NCBI RefSeq assembly: GCF_001720165.1
Contig: NZ_MCRI01000011.1
Coordinates: forward strand, 1 to 64,000
Origin: Methylophaga muralis
Lineage (GTDB): Bacteria; Pseudomonadota; Gammaproteobacteria; Nitrosococcales; Methylophagaceae
Reading direction: 5' to 3'
DNA: 64,000 nt
The notes below the pieces were generated by a model. The model was not told the origin of the DNA. It worked only from the letters and a program-made list of their open reading frames with translations, and did not search any database. The position numbers and the translations under genes are program-made. Positions 28,069-36,084 of this stretch are shown here, piece after piece; position 1 is the stretch's first letter, and each line of letters starts with the position of its first letter.

Positions 28069-28377
28069 ATGAAAAAATTATTAATGTTTACGCTGGTGAG
28101 TTCTGTAATAAGTTTTTCAGCTGTTGCTGATGATATAGTTGAAATGCAAACGAAAAGTGAACAGCTGGGTTTGATTAGTGTGGACGAAGCAAAATCCATT
28201 GCTTTAGAAGCCAAGCCGGGCATCATTGATGACATTGATTTGGAAAACCGTTCATTTTTTGGTGGCTGGGATTATGAAATCGAAGTGCTGGGTAAGGACG
28301 GTAAGGAATGGGATGTCTATGTTAATGCCGAGACCGGTGAGGTGAGAAAAGTCAGCAGAGATTGGGATTGGTTCTAA
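28069..28377 (+). CDS. Periplasmic PepSY-domain protein 2
   Basis: The 102-residue product has a short signal peptide (cleavage near SAVADD) and a single PepSY domain: GLISVDEAKSIALEAKPGII, then FFGGWDYEIEVLGKDGKEWD, then VYVNAETGEVRKVSRD. It is a clear paralogue of the preceding gene; the two share most residues through the domain, which indicates tandem duplication. Each keeps its own promoter box and terminator. It is convergent with the sensor kinase gene at 28411 and shares the hairpin between them. The likely location is the periplasm, near the kinase sensor domain. Confidence 0.85.
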   Translation: MKKLLMFTLVSSVISFSAVADDIVEMQTKSEQLGLISVDEAKSIALEAKPGIIDDIDLENRSFFGGWDYEIEVLGKDGKEWDVYVNAETGEVRKVSRDWDWF

Positions 28378-28387
28378 TGGTTTTCGG

Positions 28388-28412
28388 AAAACCCGCTTCG
28401 GCGGGTTTTTTT
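28388..28412 (+). terminator. Rho-independent terminator of PepSY gene 2
   Basis: AAAACCCGC-TTCG-GCGGGTTTTTTT has a GC stem with a TTCG loop and T tract. The A tract on the other side lets it also serve the convergent kinase gene, whose stop codon it touches. Confidence 0.9.
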
Positions 28413-29733
28413 ATACGATAAGCGGTAATCGAACCTCTATTTTCAAGCCTCCCATTGAAGAGCGACTAAACAACATTTCACCACTGTAGCTATCTACTAT
28501 ATCTGAAACAATTGCTAATCCGAGCCCACTTCCAGGGACGGATTCGTCAGCTCGGTATCCGCGTTGGGGGAGTTGCGATAATTCGCTTTCATCACAACCT
28601 TTACCATCATCTTCGACCACAAAATGACAATAATCATTTTGATAGACACTAATGTTGACCCGCTTTCGGCACCATTTACAGGCATTTTCCAGCAAGTTGC
28701 CCAACATCTCTAGCAAATCTTCCCGATCACCGATAAATAACAAGTCTGGTTCTATCTCCCAGTCAATGACTGGGGATTTGTCACGATAAAGCAGTTGTAA
28801 TGTCTTACTTAGCTCAGCAATTTCCTGTTCCAGTTCAACTTTTTGACCTGGCATCGCAGAACCCAATAAGCGAGCACGTTTTAATTCTCTTTCAATAATT
28901 TGTCCCATATCGCGACTCACCTGATTTAATGAGCTTTGAATATCCGGCAGGTTTTTTATTGCCTCGCGTTCAGCAGTTTGATTTAGCAATGTCAGCCGGG
29001 TTTTCAAGGCATGAGCTAGATTGCCTAACGCGGCTCGGGAGCGTTGTGTTTTGCGGGTCATGGTATTGAGCAAACGATTCAGCTCTTCAATCATCGGTTG
29101 AATTTCTGCCGGTCCCTTGGCATCAATTTTTGCTGTTTCTCCGCGGCGCAAACCAGATAGCTGTTTTTGGATTCGTTGTAATGGTTGTAATGCCTTACCG
29201 ACAATTAGCCATTGAATAAAAAGTAATAAGACTAAACCAATGGCGGAAACCAATGAATAAAGCATTTGAAACTGAAAAATATCTTCATCCAAAGCACTGA
29301 TATTCTGAGCCACCATAATGGTGAGATTGTGACCTTGTTTGTAATAGCCACGATGTAAGGTGAATAAACGCTCATCATTTGGTCCGATCAAGGATGCCTG
29401 AACTCTCTTACCGCTGGGGATCGGTTCGATGTTTAACGACTCATCCCATAAAGATCTGGATTGTCTGCAGGACTGTTCGGTACACACAACGAAATAATGA
29501 CCGGAGAATGGTCGTTGATACAAACTGCTAATACGTAATGAATTTAATTCGAAGCTGCCATCCGGGTTGATTTCGACACTGGCCAGTAATCCTTCGCTTT
29601 CGCTTTCCAGCCGTTCCAGTAATTGGGTCTCGGTGACACGCTCAATCACCAGGGTGATTAATGCCCATTGTAATAAGATCAACAGACTTAAGGTAAACGT
29701 CAGACCTAGTGAAAGCCGGCGTTTAAGCGACAT
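28411..29733 (-). CDS. Sensor histidine kinase (PhoQ-like) of the PepSY cluster
   Basis: The 440-residue protein has TM1 (about 8-28), a periplasmic sensor region (about 30-155; it includes FSGHYFVVC and CRQSR cysteines), TM2 (about 158-180) and a HAMP segment. A HisKA motif LAHALKTRLTLL and a HATPase follow (LLENACKWC, DDGKGCDE, GSGLGLAIV). HALKT is typical of PhoQ-type kinases, but the usual P after KT is R. Its start shares one base with the stop of the response regulator gene, so the pair is coupled. The upstream cotranscribed PepSY gene and two nearby PepSY genes suggest periplasmic peptides, metals or envelope state as input. Confidence 0.9.
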   Translation of the reverse strand: MSLKRRLSLGLTFTLSLLILLQWALITLVIERVTETQLLERLESESEGLLASVEINPDGSFELNSLRISSLYQRPFSGHYFVVCTEQSCRQSRSLWDESLNIEPIPSGKRVQASLIGPNDERLFTLHRGYYKQGHNLTIMVAQNISALDEDIFQFQMLYSLVSAIGLVLLLFIQWLIVGKALQPLQRIQKQLSGLRRGETAKIDAKGPAEIQPMIEELNRLLNTMTRKTQRSRAALGNLAHALKTRLTLLNQTAEREAIKNLPDIQSSLNQVSRDMGQIIERELKRARLLGSAMPGQKVELEQEIAELSKTLQLLYRDKSPVIDWEIEPDLLFIGDREDLLEMLGNLLENACKWCRKRVNISVYQNDYCHFVVEDDGKGCDESELSQLPQRGYRADESVPGSGLGLAIVSDIVDSYSGEMLFSRSSMGGLKIEVRLPLIV

Positions 29734-30395
29734 TATGCTGAGCCGAAAATATAGCCCTGCCCGCGGCGGGTCTGAATTAAATCGGTGCCCACTTTCTGTC
29801 GCAGGCGATTAACATAAACTTCGATAACATTACTGTCCTTGTCACTATCGTATTCATAGACATGCTCTGTGAGCCGGCTTTTAGAAATAACCTGACCAGG
29901 ATGCAGCATAAAATAGCGTAATAAGCGGAATTCCGTTCCTGTCAAAGTAAACGTTGTGCCATCGCTTAATTTAACCGATTGAGCATCTTCATCCAATTGC
30001 AACCCGGCAACCTGTAATGGTCCGCCGCTGGTGCCGGAACTGCGTTTCAGAACGGCACTGATACGGGCTAATAATTCTTCAGTTTGAAACGGTTTAGCAA
30101 CGTAATCATCGGCACCCGCTTTGAAGCCTTGCACTTTTTCCTCCCAACTGCCTCGGGCGGTCAGAATTACTACGGGAACATGATTGTCTCGACTACGCCA
30201 ATTTTGTAAAACTTCCATTCCAGAGCGTTTGGGTAACCCTAGGTCCAGTACCACTAGATCATATGGTTCAATATCACCAAGCGCTTCAGCATCAATGCCA
30301 TCTACCGAAAGATCCACAGCGTAACCTGCTTGGGACAACGCATTTTGCAGGGTGGGACCCATTTGCGCATCATCTTCGACCAGAAGTAACCGCAT
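29733..30395 (-). CDS. OmpR/PhoP-family response regulator of the PepSY cluster
   Basis: The 220-residue protein has a receiver domain (MRLLLVEDDAQMG; D51 in LVVLDLGLP; T in VILTARG; K in VAKPF). A winged-helix output domain (about 125-218, TGTEFRLLRYFMLHPGQVISK ending RGQGYIF) is split from it by a short linker. It belongs to the PhoP/QseB group. It is encoded 2 bases after the PepSY gene 3 stop and runs into the kinase gene. This class binds 6-5-6 direct repeats; three such repeats with matching spacing lie before the three local PepSY genes and are its most likely targets. Confidence 0.92.
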   Translation of the reverse strand: MRLLLVEDDAQMGPTLQNALSQAGYAVDLSVDGIDAEALGDIEPYDLVVLDLGLPKRSGMEVLQNWRSRDNHVPVVILTARGSWEEKVQGFKAGADDYVAKPFQTEELLARISAVLKRSSGTSGGPLQVAGLQLDEDAQSVKLSDGTTFTLTGTEFRLLRYFMLHPGQVISKSRLTEHVYEYDSDKDSNVIEVYVNRLRQKVGTDLIQTRRGQGYIFGSA

Positions 30396-30397
30396 AA

Positions 30398-30718
30398 TTA
30401 GTCGTCCAGCTCCAGTTCAAGCAAATCGCCGTTGGTTGCGTCAAATTCAAGCTCCCAAACACGACCTTGTTCATCAAGAATTTCAATTTCGTAAATTAAC
30501 ATGCCGTCATCACGTTCAAGTTCTGTGTCGATAACTTGGCCTGTGCGATAAGTTTTGGCTTTCTCAATAATGGTTTCTAATGGCAGGATCTTTCCAGACT
30601 CACGCAACATGCGTGCTTCTGAATGACTTACATCGTCAGCCATAACGGGTGTTACGAGTAAAACTGAAATCAGTAATAATCCGATTAATGGCAGTATTGA
30701 AGAAAATAGCCTTTGCAT
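30398..30718 (-). CDS. Periplasmic PepSY-domain protein 3, first gene of the two-component operon
   Basis: The 106-residue product has a signal peptide (hydrophobic 8-24, cleavage after PVMA) and a PepSY domain. The domain pattern is LPLETIIEKAKTYRTGQVID, then MLIYEIEILDEQGRVWELEF, then DATNGDLLELELDD. ATG 30718 is preferred to an in-frame ATG at 30754 because AGGAAAAAT lies directly before it and the signal peptide then starts at the N terminus. It is more diverged from the two tandem PepSY proteins than they are from each other. It is cotranscribed with the response regulator 2 bases downstream and is preceded by the same promoter box. Autoregulation by feedback is likely. Confidence 0.85.
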   Translation of the reverse strand: MQRLFSSILPLIGLLLISVLLVTPVMADDVSHSEARMLRESGKILPLETIIEKAKTYRTGQVIDTELERDDGMLIYEIEILDEQGRVWELEFDATNGDLLELELDD

Positions 30719-30754
30719 ATTTTTCCTAATCACTAAATATGAGTTATCTAACAT

Positions 30755-30788
30755 AATTAAGCCTGATTTTAGTCAATCAGGCTTAATT
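30755..30788. repeat. Perfect inverted repeat in the PepSY gene 3 promoter region
   Basis: Two 14-base arms, AATTAAGCCTGATT (30755-30768) and AATCAGGCTTAATT (30775-30788), are exact reverse complements separated by six bases. The dyad overlaps the second half-site of the predicted regulator box and the -10-like hexamer. It may be an operator for a dimer, a leader hairpin, or an imperfect terminator of the chemoreceptor gene. It has no T tract. Confidence 0.75.
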
Positions 30789-30793
30789 TAAGC
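30766..30793 (-). promoter_or_regulatory. Predicted response-regulator box and -10 element before PepSY gene 3
   Basis: On the minus strand GCTTAA-ATTAA-GCCTGA (30793-30777) is preceded by TTCA and followed after exactly five bases by TAAAAT (30771-30766). It has the same layout as the boxes at 27543 and 28013. Confidence 0.6.
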
Positions 30794-30822
30794 TGAACTT
30801 TAAAGCTATTTTGCTAAATAAC

Positions 30823-32402
30823 CTAACCTTGTTGGAAACGCTTAATCATGTCGCTCATATGATGAGATTGGGTTGATAAGCCATGGGCCGCGTTGTCAGC
30901 AATTTCGGCACCATGCGAAACTTGTGACGCGCTTTCATTAACTTGCACAATGTTGCGATTAATGTCTTCGCTGACACTGCTTTGCTCTTCAACGGCAGCA
31001 GCAATTTGGAAATTCAGCTCATTAATATTGCTGACTTCATTAGCGATGGTTTCCAGCGCTTGGATAGATGCTTTGACATGCAGTTCACTGGTGCCACTGG
31101 TTTGCTGACTTTGTTCCATCACTTTCACCGCTTCTTTCACCGCGTTATTCAACTCACCAATTAAGTTTTGAATTTGTTGAGTGGACAGTTGAGTTTTACT
31201 GGCTAATGAACGAACTTCTTCAGCAACCACAGCAAAGCCACGACCGTGTTCACCAGCTCGGGCAGCCTCAATCGCGGCATTCAAAGCTAATAGATTAGTT
31301 TGATCGGCGATGCTGGTAATTACCTCAATGATCTGTCCGATATTACGAGTATCTTTATCCAATTGAGCAACTACTTTGGAAATGTTACCGATGGCAGCAC
31401 TTACATCGCTTAACGAATTAACCGCTTTTGATGCACTTGATACCCCATTCTTTGACAGCTCGTCAGTTTCACGAGCTTTTGTGGCTGCATAGGCGGCGTT
31501 GGTAGCTACTTCTTGAATACTAGCAGTCATTTCGGTCATCGCTGTTGCGACTTCTTCCATCCGCATCGCCTGCTGGCGGATAGCGGACTGAATATCTGCA
31601 ACAGAATGTGCACTGTTATCAGCCTCTTGTTCAATACTGGCAGCGGAATCTCTGATTCGACCTAATGTGGTTCCCAACCGGCCTTTTAAAAACTCAGCAG
31701 TTAACTGGATTTGGCCGATTTCATCTGAGCGACCGGTATAAATTAACGCCATTAACGGATTGTTTATTTCTTCCCGTGCCCTGATAGCTGCTTGTTTTAA
31801 CGGTGAAAAAGCCCAGATAGATAAGCCCAAAAAAATCACAATTGTCACTGCAGCAATGGCAGCAAGTTCATATGGTTCAACTTGCAACAGCGAGCTTGCC
31901 AGCACTAATGAAATAACGAGTGCCACTACGTGAGCCAATAGAAAGCGATAATGTAAATTGAGTCGAGAAAACCAACTGCCATCGATTGCTGACTGACCAT
32001 TATTAAGGCGTTTATAAACTCTTTCAGCACGTTCTACACGTTCACGTGTGGGTTTGGTCCGAACAGATTCATAACCAACCACATCGCCATTTTCGATCAT
32101 TGGGCTTACATAGCCATCAACCCAATAATGATCACCATTTTTAACGCGATTTTTAATAATGCCCATCCAATGATGATTGATTTCATGGCTTTCCATAAAT
32201 CATCAAATGCCGCGGGTGGCATTTCTGGATGACGAATGACATTGTGATTTTTATTGATCAATTCATCAGCTTCGAAGCCACTGATTTTTTGAAATGTATT
32301 ATTAAAGCTGGTGATTATGCCTTTTAGACTGGTAGTTGAAATGATCTCTTCACCTTCAGGATAAGGCACTTCGCTATTGGTTATTGGGAGATTTTTTTTC
32401 AT
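30823..32402 (-). pseudogene. PAS-domain methyl-accepting chemotaxis protein (Aer-like), frameshifted
   Basis: The first frame (from 32402) encodes an Aer-type PAS start, MKKNLPITNSEVPYPEGEEI, and [23 protein letters not shown] in parts. It then becomes nonsense, while the next frame resumes with [20 protein letters not shown]. Adding one A at about 32175-32181 restores [18 protein letters not shown], which aligns without gaps to the Aer pattern LW-x5-K-x4-WMG-x2-KNR. The repaired protein has about 526 residues: PAS (15-115), two membrane segments (about 148-190), then a signalling domain with the hairpin tip [20 protein letters not shown]. Aer-type receptors sense redox through PAS-bound FAD. 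Whether the shift is real or an assembly error cannot be told from one sequence. Confidence 0.85.
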
Positions 32403-32676
32403 GGGGCTGCCCCTCTCTATGCGCTTTTTATTGATTATTATTTAGTAACAAGGTGACCGAATTGCCTGTGGAGCAACTTGTATTCTATATCGGCACTAGC
32501 ATCGCTGACTTTAAGCAAACTATTTTATTGTTTGATTTTGCTAATTTGATTCACTTCAGCTCAAACCACAATGTAATTCAGGTAAATATAAAAATCAGCA
32601 ATAAACTGATACAAATCAATAGATTTTTACGCTAAGGTAGGGTTGCTAACGCATAAATAGAGGAGAAATACCGTCT

Positions 32677-33864
32677 ATGGCTGATTCAACTTCAAAAGTA
32701 GCTCATCTCAAATTGAGTGAAGAGCGTCTTAGTCAAACCCAAACGGTTTCACCTCCAGCTATTTTGCGAGAAGCGGCTGCTTTGGCCGGAGTCGAATTCA
32801 ATGGTGATAATTCTTGGGATATTCAGGTGTTTGATTCCAGAGCCTATCGCCGCATTCTCACCCAAGGTTCGTTAGGCTTCGGTGAGAGCTACATGGACAA
32901 TATGTGGGAATGCCATGAGCTGGATGAGTTATTCCACCGTTTACTTAAAGCCGATGTTGAAAAGCATTTGGGTGGCGTTGCTAAGCTCAGTTTGACTATC
33001 GAAATTATCCGTCAAAATATTTTTAATCGCCAAACTAGCAAACGAGCCTATGAAGTAGGTAAAAAACACTACGATACCGGTAATGATATTTTTCAGGCGA
33101 TGCTCGATCCGACAATGAGTTATTCATGCGGTTATTGGGCTAATGCCGATACGTTGGCTCAAGCACAAATTGATAAATTGGATTTAATTTGCCGAAAACT
33201 GATGCTTAAACCCGGAGAATCGGTACTTGAAATCGGTTGTGGTTGGGGAAGTTTTGCTCAATATGCTGCCAAGAATTATGGTGTTGAAGTGCTTGGTATC
33301 ACTATCTCCAAGGAGCAGCAAACTCTTGCTCGCGAGCGATGTGCAGGATTACCGGTTACTATTGAGTTAATGGATTATCGCGATCTTGAAGGCCAATTTG
33401 ACAAGATTGTTTCCATTGGCATGTTTGAGCATGTTGGTCCTAAAAACTATCCCGTCTACTTTGAAAGCGCGTTGAAGTTATTAAAGCCTGAGGGCTTATT
33501 CTTGCTGCACACCATCGGCATACATGCTACTTCTTTGAAGGTCGACCCCTGGATTGATAGATATATATTCCGCAATGGAAAATTGCCTTCGGCAGAAGAG
33601 TTGGCGAAGGTCATCAATGGTCGTTTTGTCATAGAAGACTGGCACAATTTTGGTACTGATTACGATAAGACGTTAATGGCCTGGTGGGAAAACTTTGATA
33701 CAGCTTGGCCAGCGTTATCAAGTAATTATGACGAACGGTTCTACCGAATGTGGAAATATTATTTACACAGCTGTGCCGGATTCTTTCGTTCTAAACAAGG
33801 GCAGCTGTGGCAGTTAGTTTTAAGTAAGCGAGGCCGGGAAGGTGAATACCGTTCATTGCGTTAA
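32677..33864 (+). CDS. cfa: Cyclopropane-fatty-acyl-phospholipid synthase
   Basis: The 395-residue protein fits CFA synthase. An N-terminal lipid-binding segment includes GSLGFGESYMDNMW, followed by HYDTGNDIFQAMLDPTMSYSCGYW, shown here as HYDTGNDIFQAMLD and MSYSCGYW. The SAM-binding motif is VLEIGCGWGSFAQYAA, and a C-terminal catalytic region contains MFEHVGPKNY and YYLHSCAGFFRS. It transfers a methylene from S-adenosylmethionine to unsaturated acyl chains of phospholipids, hardening membranes in stationary phase or stress. It stands alone, with GAGGAG about 12 bases before ATG, and is followed by catalase and Dps genes. Confidence 0.93.
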   Translation: MADSTSKVAHLKLSEERLSQTQTVSPPAILREAAALAGVEFNGDNSWDIQVFDSRAYRRILTQGSLGFGESYMDNMWECHELDELFHRLLKADVEKHLGGVAKLSLTIEIIRQNIFNRQTSKRAYEVGKKHYDTGNDIFQAMLDPTMSYSCGYWANADTLAQAQIDKLDLICRKLMLKPGESVLEIGCGWGSFAQYAAKNYGVEVLGITISKEQQTLARERCAGLPVTIELMDYRDLEGQFDKIVSIGMFEHVGPKNYPVYFESALKLLKPEGLFLLHTIGIHATSLKVDPWIDRYIFRNGKLPSAEELAKVINGRFVIEDWHNFGTDYDKTLMAWWENFDTAWPALSSNYDERFYRMWKYYLHSCAGFFRSKQGQLWQLVLSKRGREGEYRSLR

Positions 33865-34005
33865 ATATTCGCTTAATAAATAACTTAATCGATAAAACCG
33901 ATTGTTAATATAGGAATTTGTTGTTTCAACGATTCAATGTTTTAGCCTATAGTAAGGACAAACTCACGTAGATGAGTCTTTTTTATTGCCCTCAAGGAGG
34001 CGAAC

Positions 34006-35463
34006 ATGGCAGACAAACAAAAACTCACCACAATCGGTGGCGCACCAGTCGTAGATAATCAGAATAGTATGACAGCAGGTCCTCGCGGCCCGTTACTTAT
34101 GCAAGATGTCTGGTTTCTGGAAAAAATGGCCCACTTCGATCGTGAAGTTATTCCAGAGAGACGAATGCATGCCAAAGGTTCTGGTGCTTTTGGAACCTTT
34201 ACGGTCACTAACGATATTACGCAATACACTCGCGCCAAAATTTTCTCCGAAGTCGGCAAAAAAACTGAATTATTCGCCCGTTTCTCCACAGTGGCTGGAG
34301 AGCGCGGCGCAGCAGATGCAGAACGTGATATCCGTGGCTTTGCCGTTAAGTTTTATACTGAAGAAGGTAACTGGGATATGGTCGGCAATAACACGCCGGT
34401 ATTCTTTTTACGTGATCCATTGAAGTTTCCGGATCTGAATCATGCTGTAAAACGTGACCCGAAAACCAATATGCGTAGCGCTCAGAACAATTGGGATTTT
34501 TGGACCTTACTTCCAGAAGCGTTACATCAGGTTACGATTGTAATGAGTGATCGCGGTTTGCCAAAAAGTTATCGTCATATGCACGGCTTTGGCAGTCATA
34601 CCTATAGTTTCATCAATGCCAATAATGAACGTTTCTGGGTCAAGTTTCATTTTAAATGCAAACAAAGTATTGAAAACTTGACTGATGAAGAAGCTGGTAA
34701 AGTGGTAGGCGAGGATCGTGAAAGTAACCAGAAAGATTTATTTGAAGCAATTGAACGTGCTGATTATCCCCGTTGGGAATTGAAAGTACAGGTCATGCCG
34801 GAAAAAGATGCCGATACCTATCATATTCATCCGTTTGATTTGACGAAAGTCTGGCCACATAAAGATTATCCGTTGATTGATGTTGGCGTGATGGAGCTGA
34901 ATCGTAATCCTGAGAATTACCATGCGGATGTGGAGCAATCGGCGTTTTCACCGGCCAATGTCGTGCCGGGCATCAGCTTCTCGCCCGACAAAATGTTGCA
35001 TGGACGGTTGTTTTCTTACGGTGACGCCCATAGATATAGATTGGGGGTAAATCATCATCAGATTCCGGTAAATACTGCTCGTTGTCCGGTACACAGTTTT
35101 CACCGTGATGGCGCAATGCGTGTCGATGGTAATTACGGTGCGACTAAAGGCTACGAGCCAAACAGTTATGGTGAGTGGCAGGAACAGCCTGATTTTAGTG
35201 AGCCACCTTTAGCGATTAATGGTGCGGCGGATCACTGGAACTTTAGAGAAGATGATGATGACTACTACTCACAACCAGGCAACTTGTTTCGTTTGATGAC
35301 GCCAGAGAAACAGCAGGTATTGTTTGAAAACACTGCTCGGGCAATTGACGGTGCTGATGATGAAGTGAAAAAACGTCATATTCGTAATTGCCTGAAAGCC
35401 GATCCTGCCTATGGCAAAGGTGTTGCTGACGCAATTGGTATTTCACTGAACGATGTGAACTAA
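34006..35463 (+). CDS. katA: Monofunctional haem catalase
   Basis: The 485-residue protein matches small-subunit clade 3 catalases. It has the N-terminal [21 protein letters not shown], read as [14 protein letters not shown] and TAGPRGPLL. The distal His is in [14 protein letters not shown] and the distal Asn in [13 protein letters not shown]. The NADPH-region motif is [13 protein letters not shown], and the proximal haem Tyr is in [14 protein letters not shown]. It decomposes hydrogen peroxide in the cytoplasm. A strong AAGGAGG ribosome site precedes ATG. A Dps gene follows 67 bases later on the same strand and ends at a shared terminator, so the two probably respond together to oxidative stress. 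Confidence 0.94.
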   Translation: MADKQKLTTIGGAPVVDNQNSMTAGPRGPLLMQDVWFLEKMAHFDREVIPERRMHAKGSGAFGTFTVTNDITQYTRAKIFSEVGKKTELFARFSTVAGERGAADAERDIRGFAVKFYTEEGNWDMVGNNTPVFFLRDPLKFPDLNHAVKRDPKTNMRSAQNNWDFWTLLPEALHQVTIVMSDRGLPKSYRHMHGFGSHTYSFINANNERFWVKFHFKCKQSIENLTDEEAGKVVGEDRESNQKDLFEAIERADYPRWELKVQVMPEKDADTYHIHPFDLTKVWPHKDYPLIDVGVMELNRNPENYHADVEQSAFSPANVVPGISFSPDKMLHGRLFSYGDAHRYRLGVNHHQIPVNTARCPVHSFHRDGAMRVDGNYGATKGYEPNSYGEWQEQPDFSEPPLAINGAADHWNFREDDDDYYSQPGNLFRLMTPEKQQVLFENTARAIDGADDEVKKRHIRNCLKADPAYGKGVADAIGISLNDVN

Positions 35464-35530
35464 ACAGATATATGGATCATGGTCGCCGTGATTTCACGGC
35501 TGACTTCGAGTTTTATCAGGAGGTAAATGT

Positions 35531-36001
35531 ATGAGTTCTATTGATATTGGTATTAATAAGAAAGACAGAGAGAAGGTCGCTGAAGGTCTGAAAAAACTAT
35601 TGGCTGACACCTATACTTTGTATCTGCAAACCCATAACTTCCATTGGAATGTGACTGGTCCGCGCTTTCGTGAACTACATTTAATGTTTGAAGAGCATTA
35701 TGTTGAATTGGCGACGGCAGTTGACGATATAGCGGAACGAATCAGAACGTTGGGTGTCTCAGCTCCGGGTACTTATAAAGCGTTTGCCGAATTGAGTTCG
35801 ATCAAGGAAAAAGACGGTGTACCTGAAGCGAAAGAAATGACAGAAATTTTGACGCACAATCACGAATTAGTGGTTAAAACCTGCCGTGAAGTATTGAAAC
35901 TGGCAGAAGCTGCGGATGATGAATCTTCATTGGCTTTGGTTTCAGACCGTATGCGAATTCATGAGAAAACGGCCTGGATGTTGCGGGCGATGTCTCAATA
36001 A
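35531..36001 (+). CDS. dps: Dps-family ferritin-like DNA-protection protein
   Basis: The 156-residue protein has the Dps four-helix plan and the inter-subunit ferroxidase residues: [23 protein letters not shown], read as [10 protein letters not shown] and LHLMFEEHY, then AERIRTLG. The dodecamer oxidises Fe(II) with hydrogen peroxide, stores iron and shields DNA. An AGGAGG ribosome site precedes ATG. It is placed directly after catalase and upstream of a strong terminator, forming a peroxide-defence unit. Confidence 0.9.
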   Translation: MSSIDIGINKKDREKVAEGLKKLLADTYTLYLQTHNFHWNVTGPRFRELHLMFEEHYVELATAVDDIAERIRTLGVSAPGTYKAFAELSSIKEKDGVPEAKEMTEILTHNHELVVKTCREVLKLAEAADDESSLALVSDRMRIHEKTAWMLRAMSQ

Positions 36002-36029
36002 TAAGTACTTTTTCTCTCTCCCTCATTTT

Positions 36030-36057
36030 AAGACCGCCTACGGGCGGTCTCTTTTTG
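36030..36057 (+). terminator. Rho-independent terminator after dps
   Basis: AGACCGCC-TAC-GGGCGGTCT forms an 8-9-bp stem followed by CTTTTTG. It ends the catalase-dps unit before the convergent aldehyde dehydrogenase gene. Confidence 0.9.
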
Positions 36058-36084
36058 TCAGCCATATGAGGTTTTATAGGCTGA

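Noticed and set aside
32555-32570. TTCAGCTCAA in the cfa upstream region as a fourth PepSY-type box
   Set aside because: Only the first half matches; the second half-site and the -10 spacing are absent.
32453-32635. A 60-codon plus-strand ORF in the gap between the chemoreceptor and cfa
   Set aside because: It has no ribosome site, an unremarkable hydrophobic-basic composition and no family resemblance; it fits chance in AT-rich intergenic DNA.
33875-33900. A 6-N-6 repeat before catalase resembling the PepSY boxes (GCTTAA...ACTTAA)
   Set aside because: The spacer is six, not five, there is no TTCA prefix, and no -10 lies five bases later.
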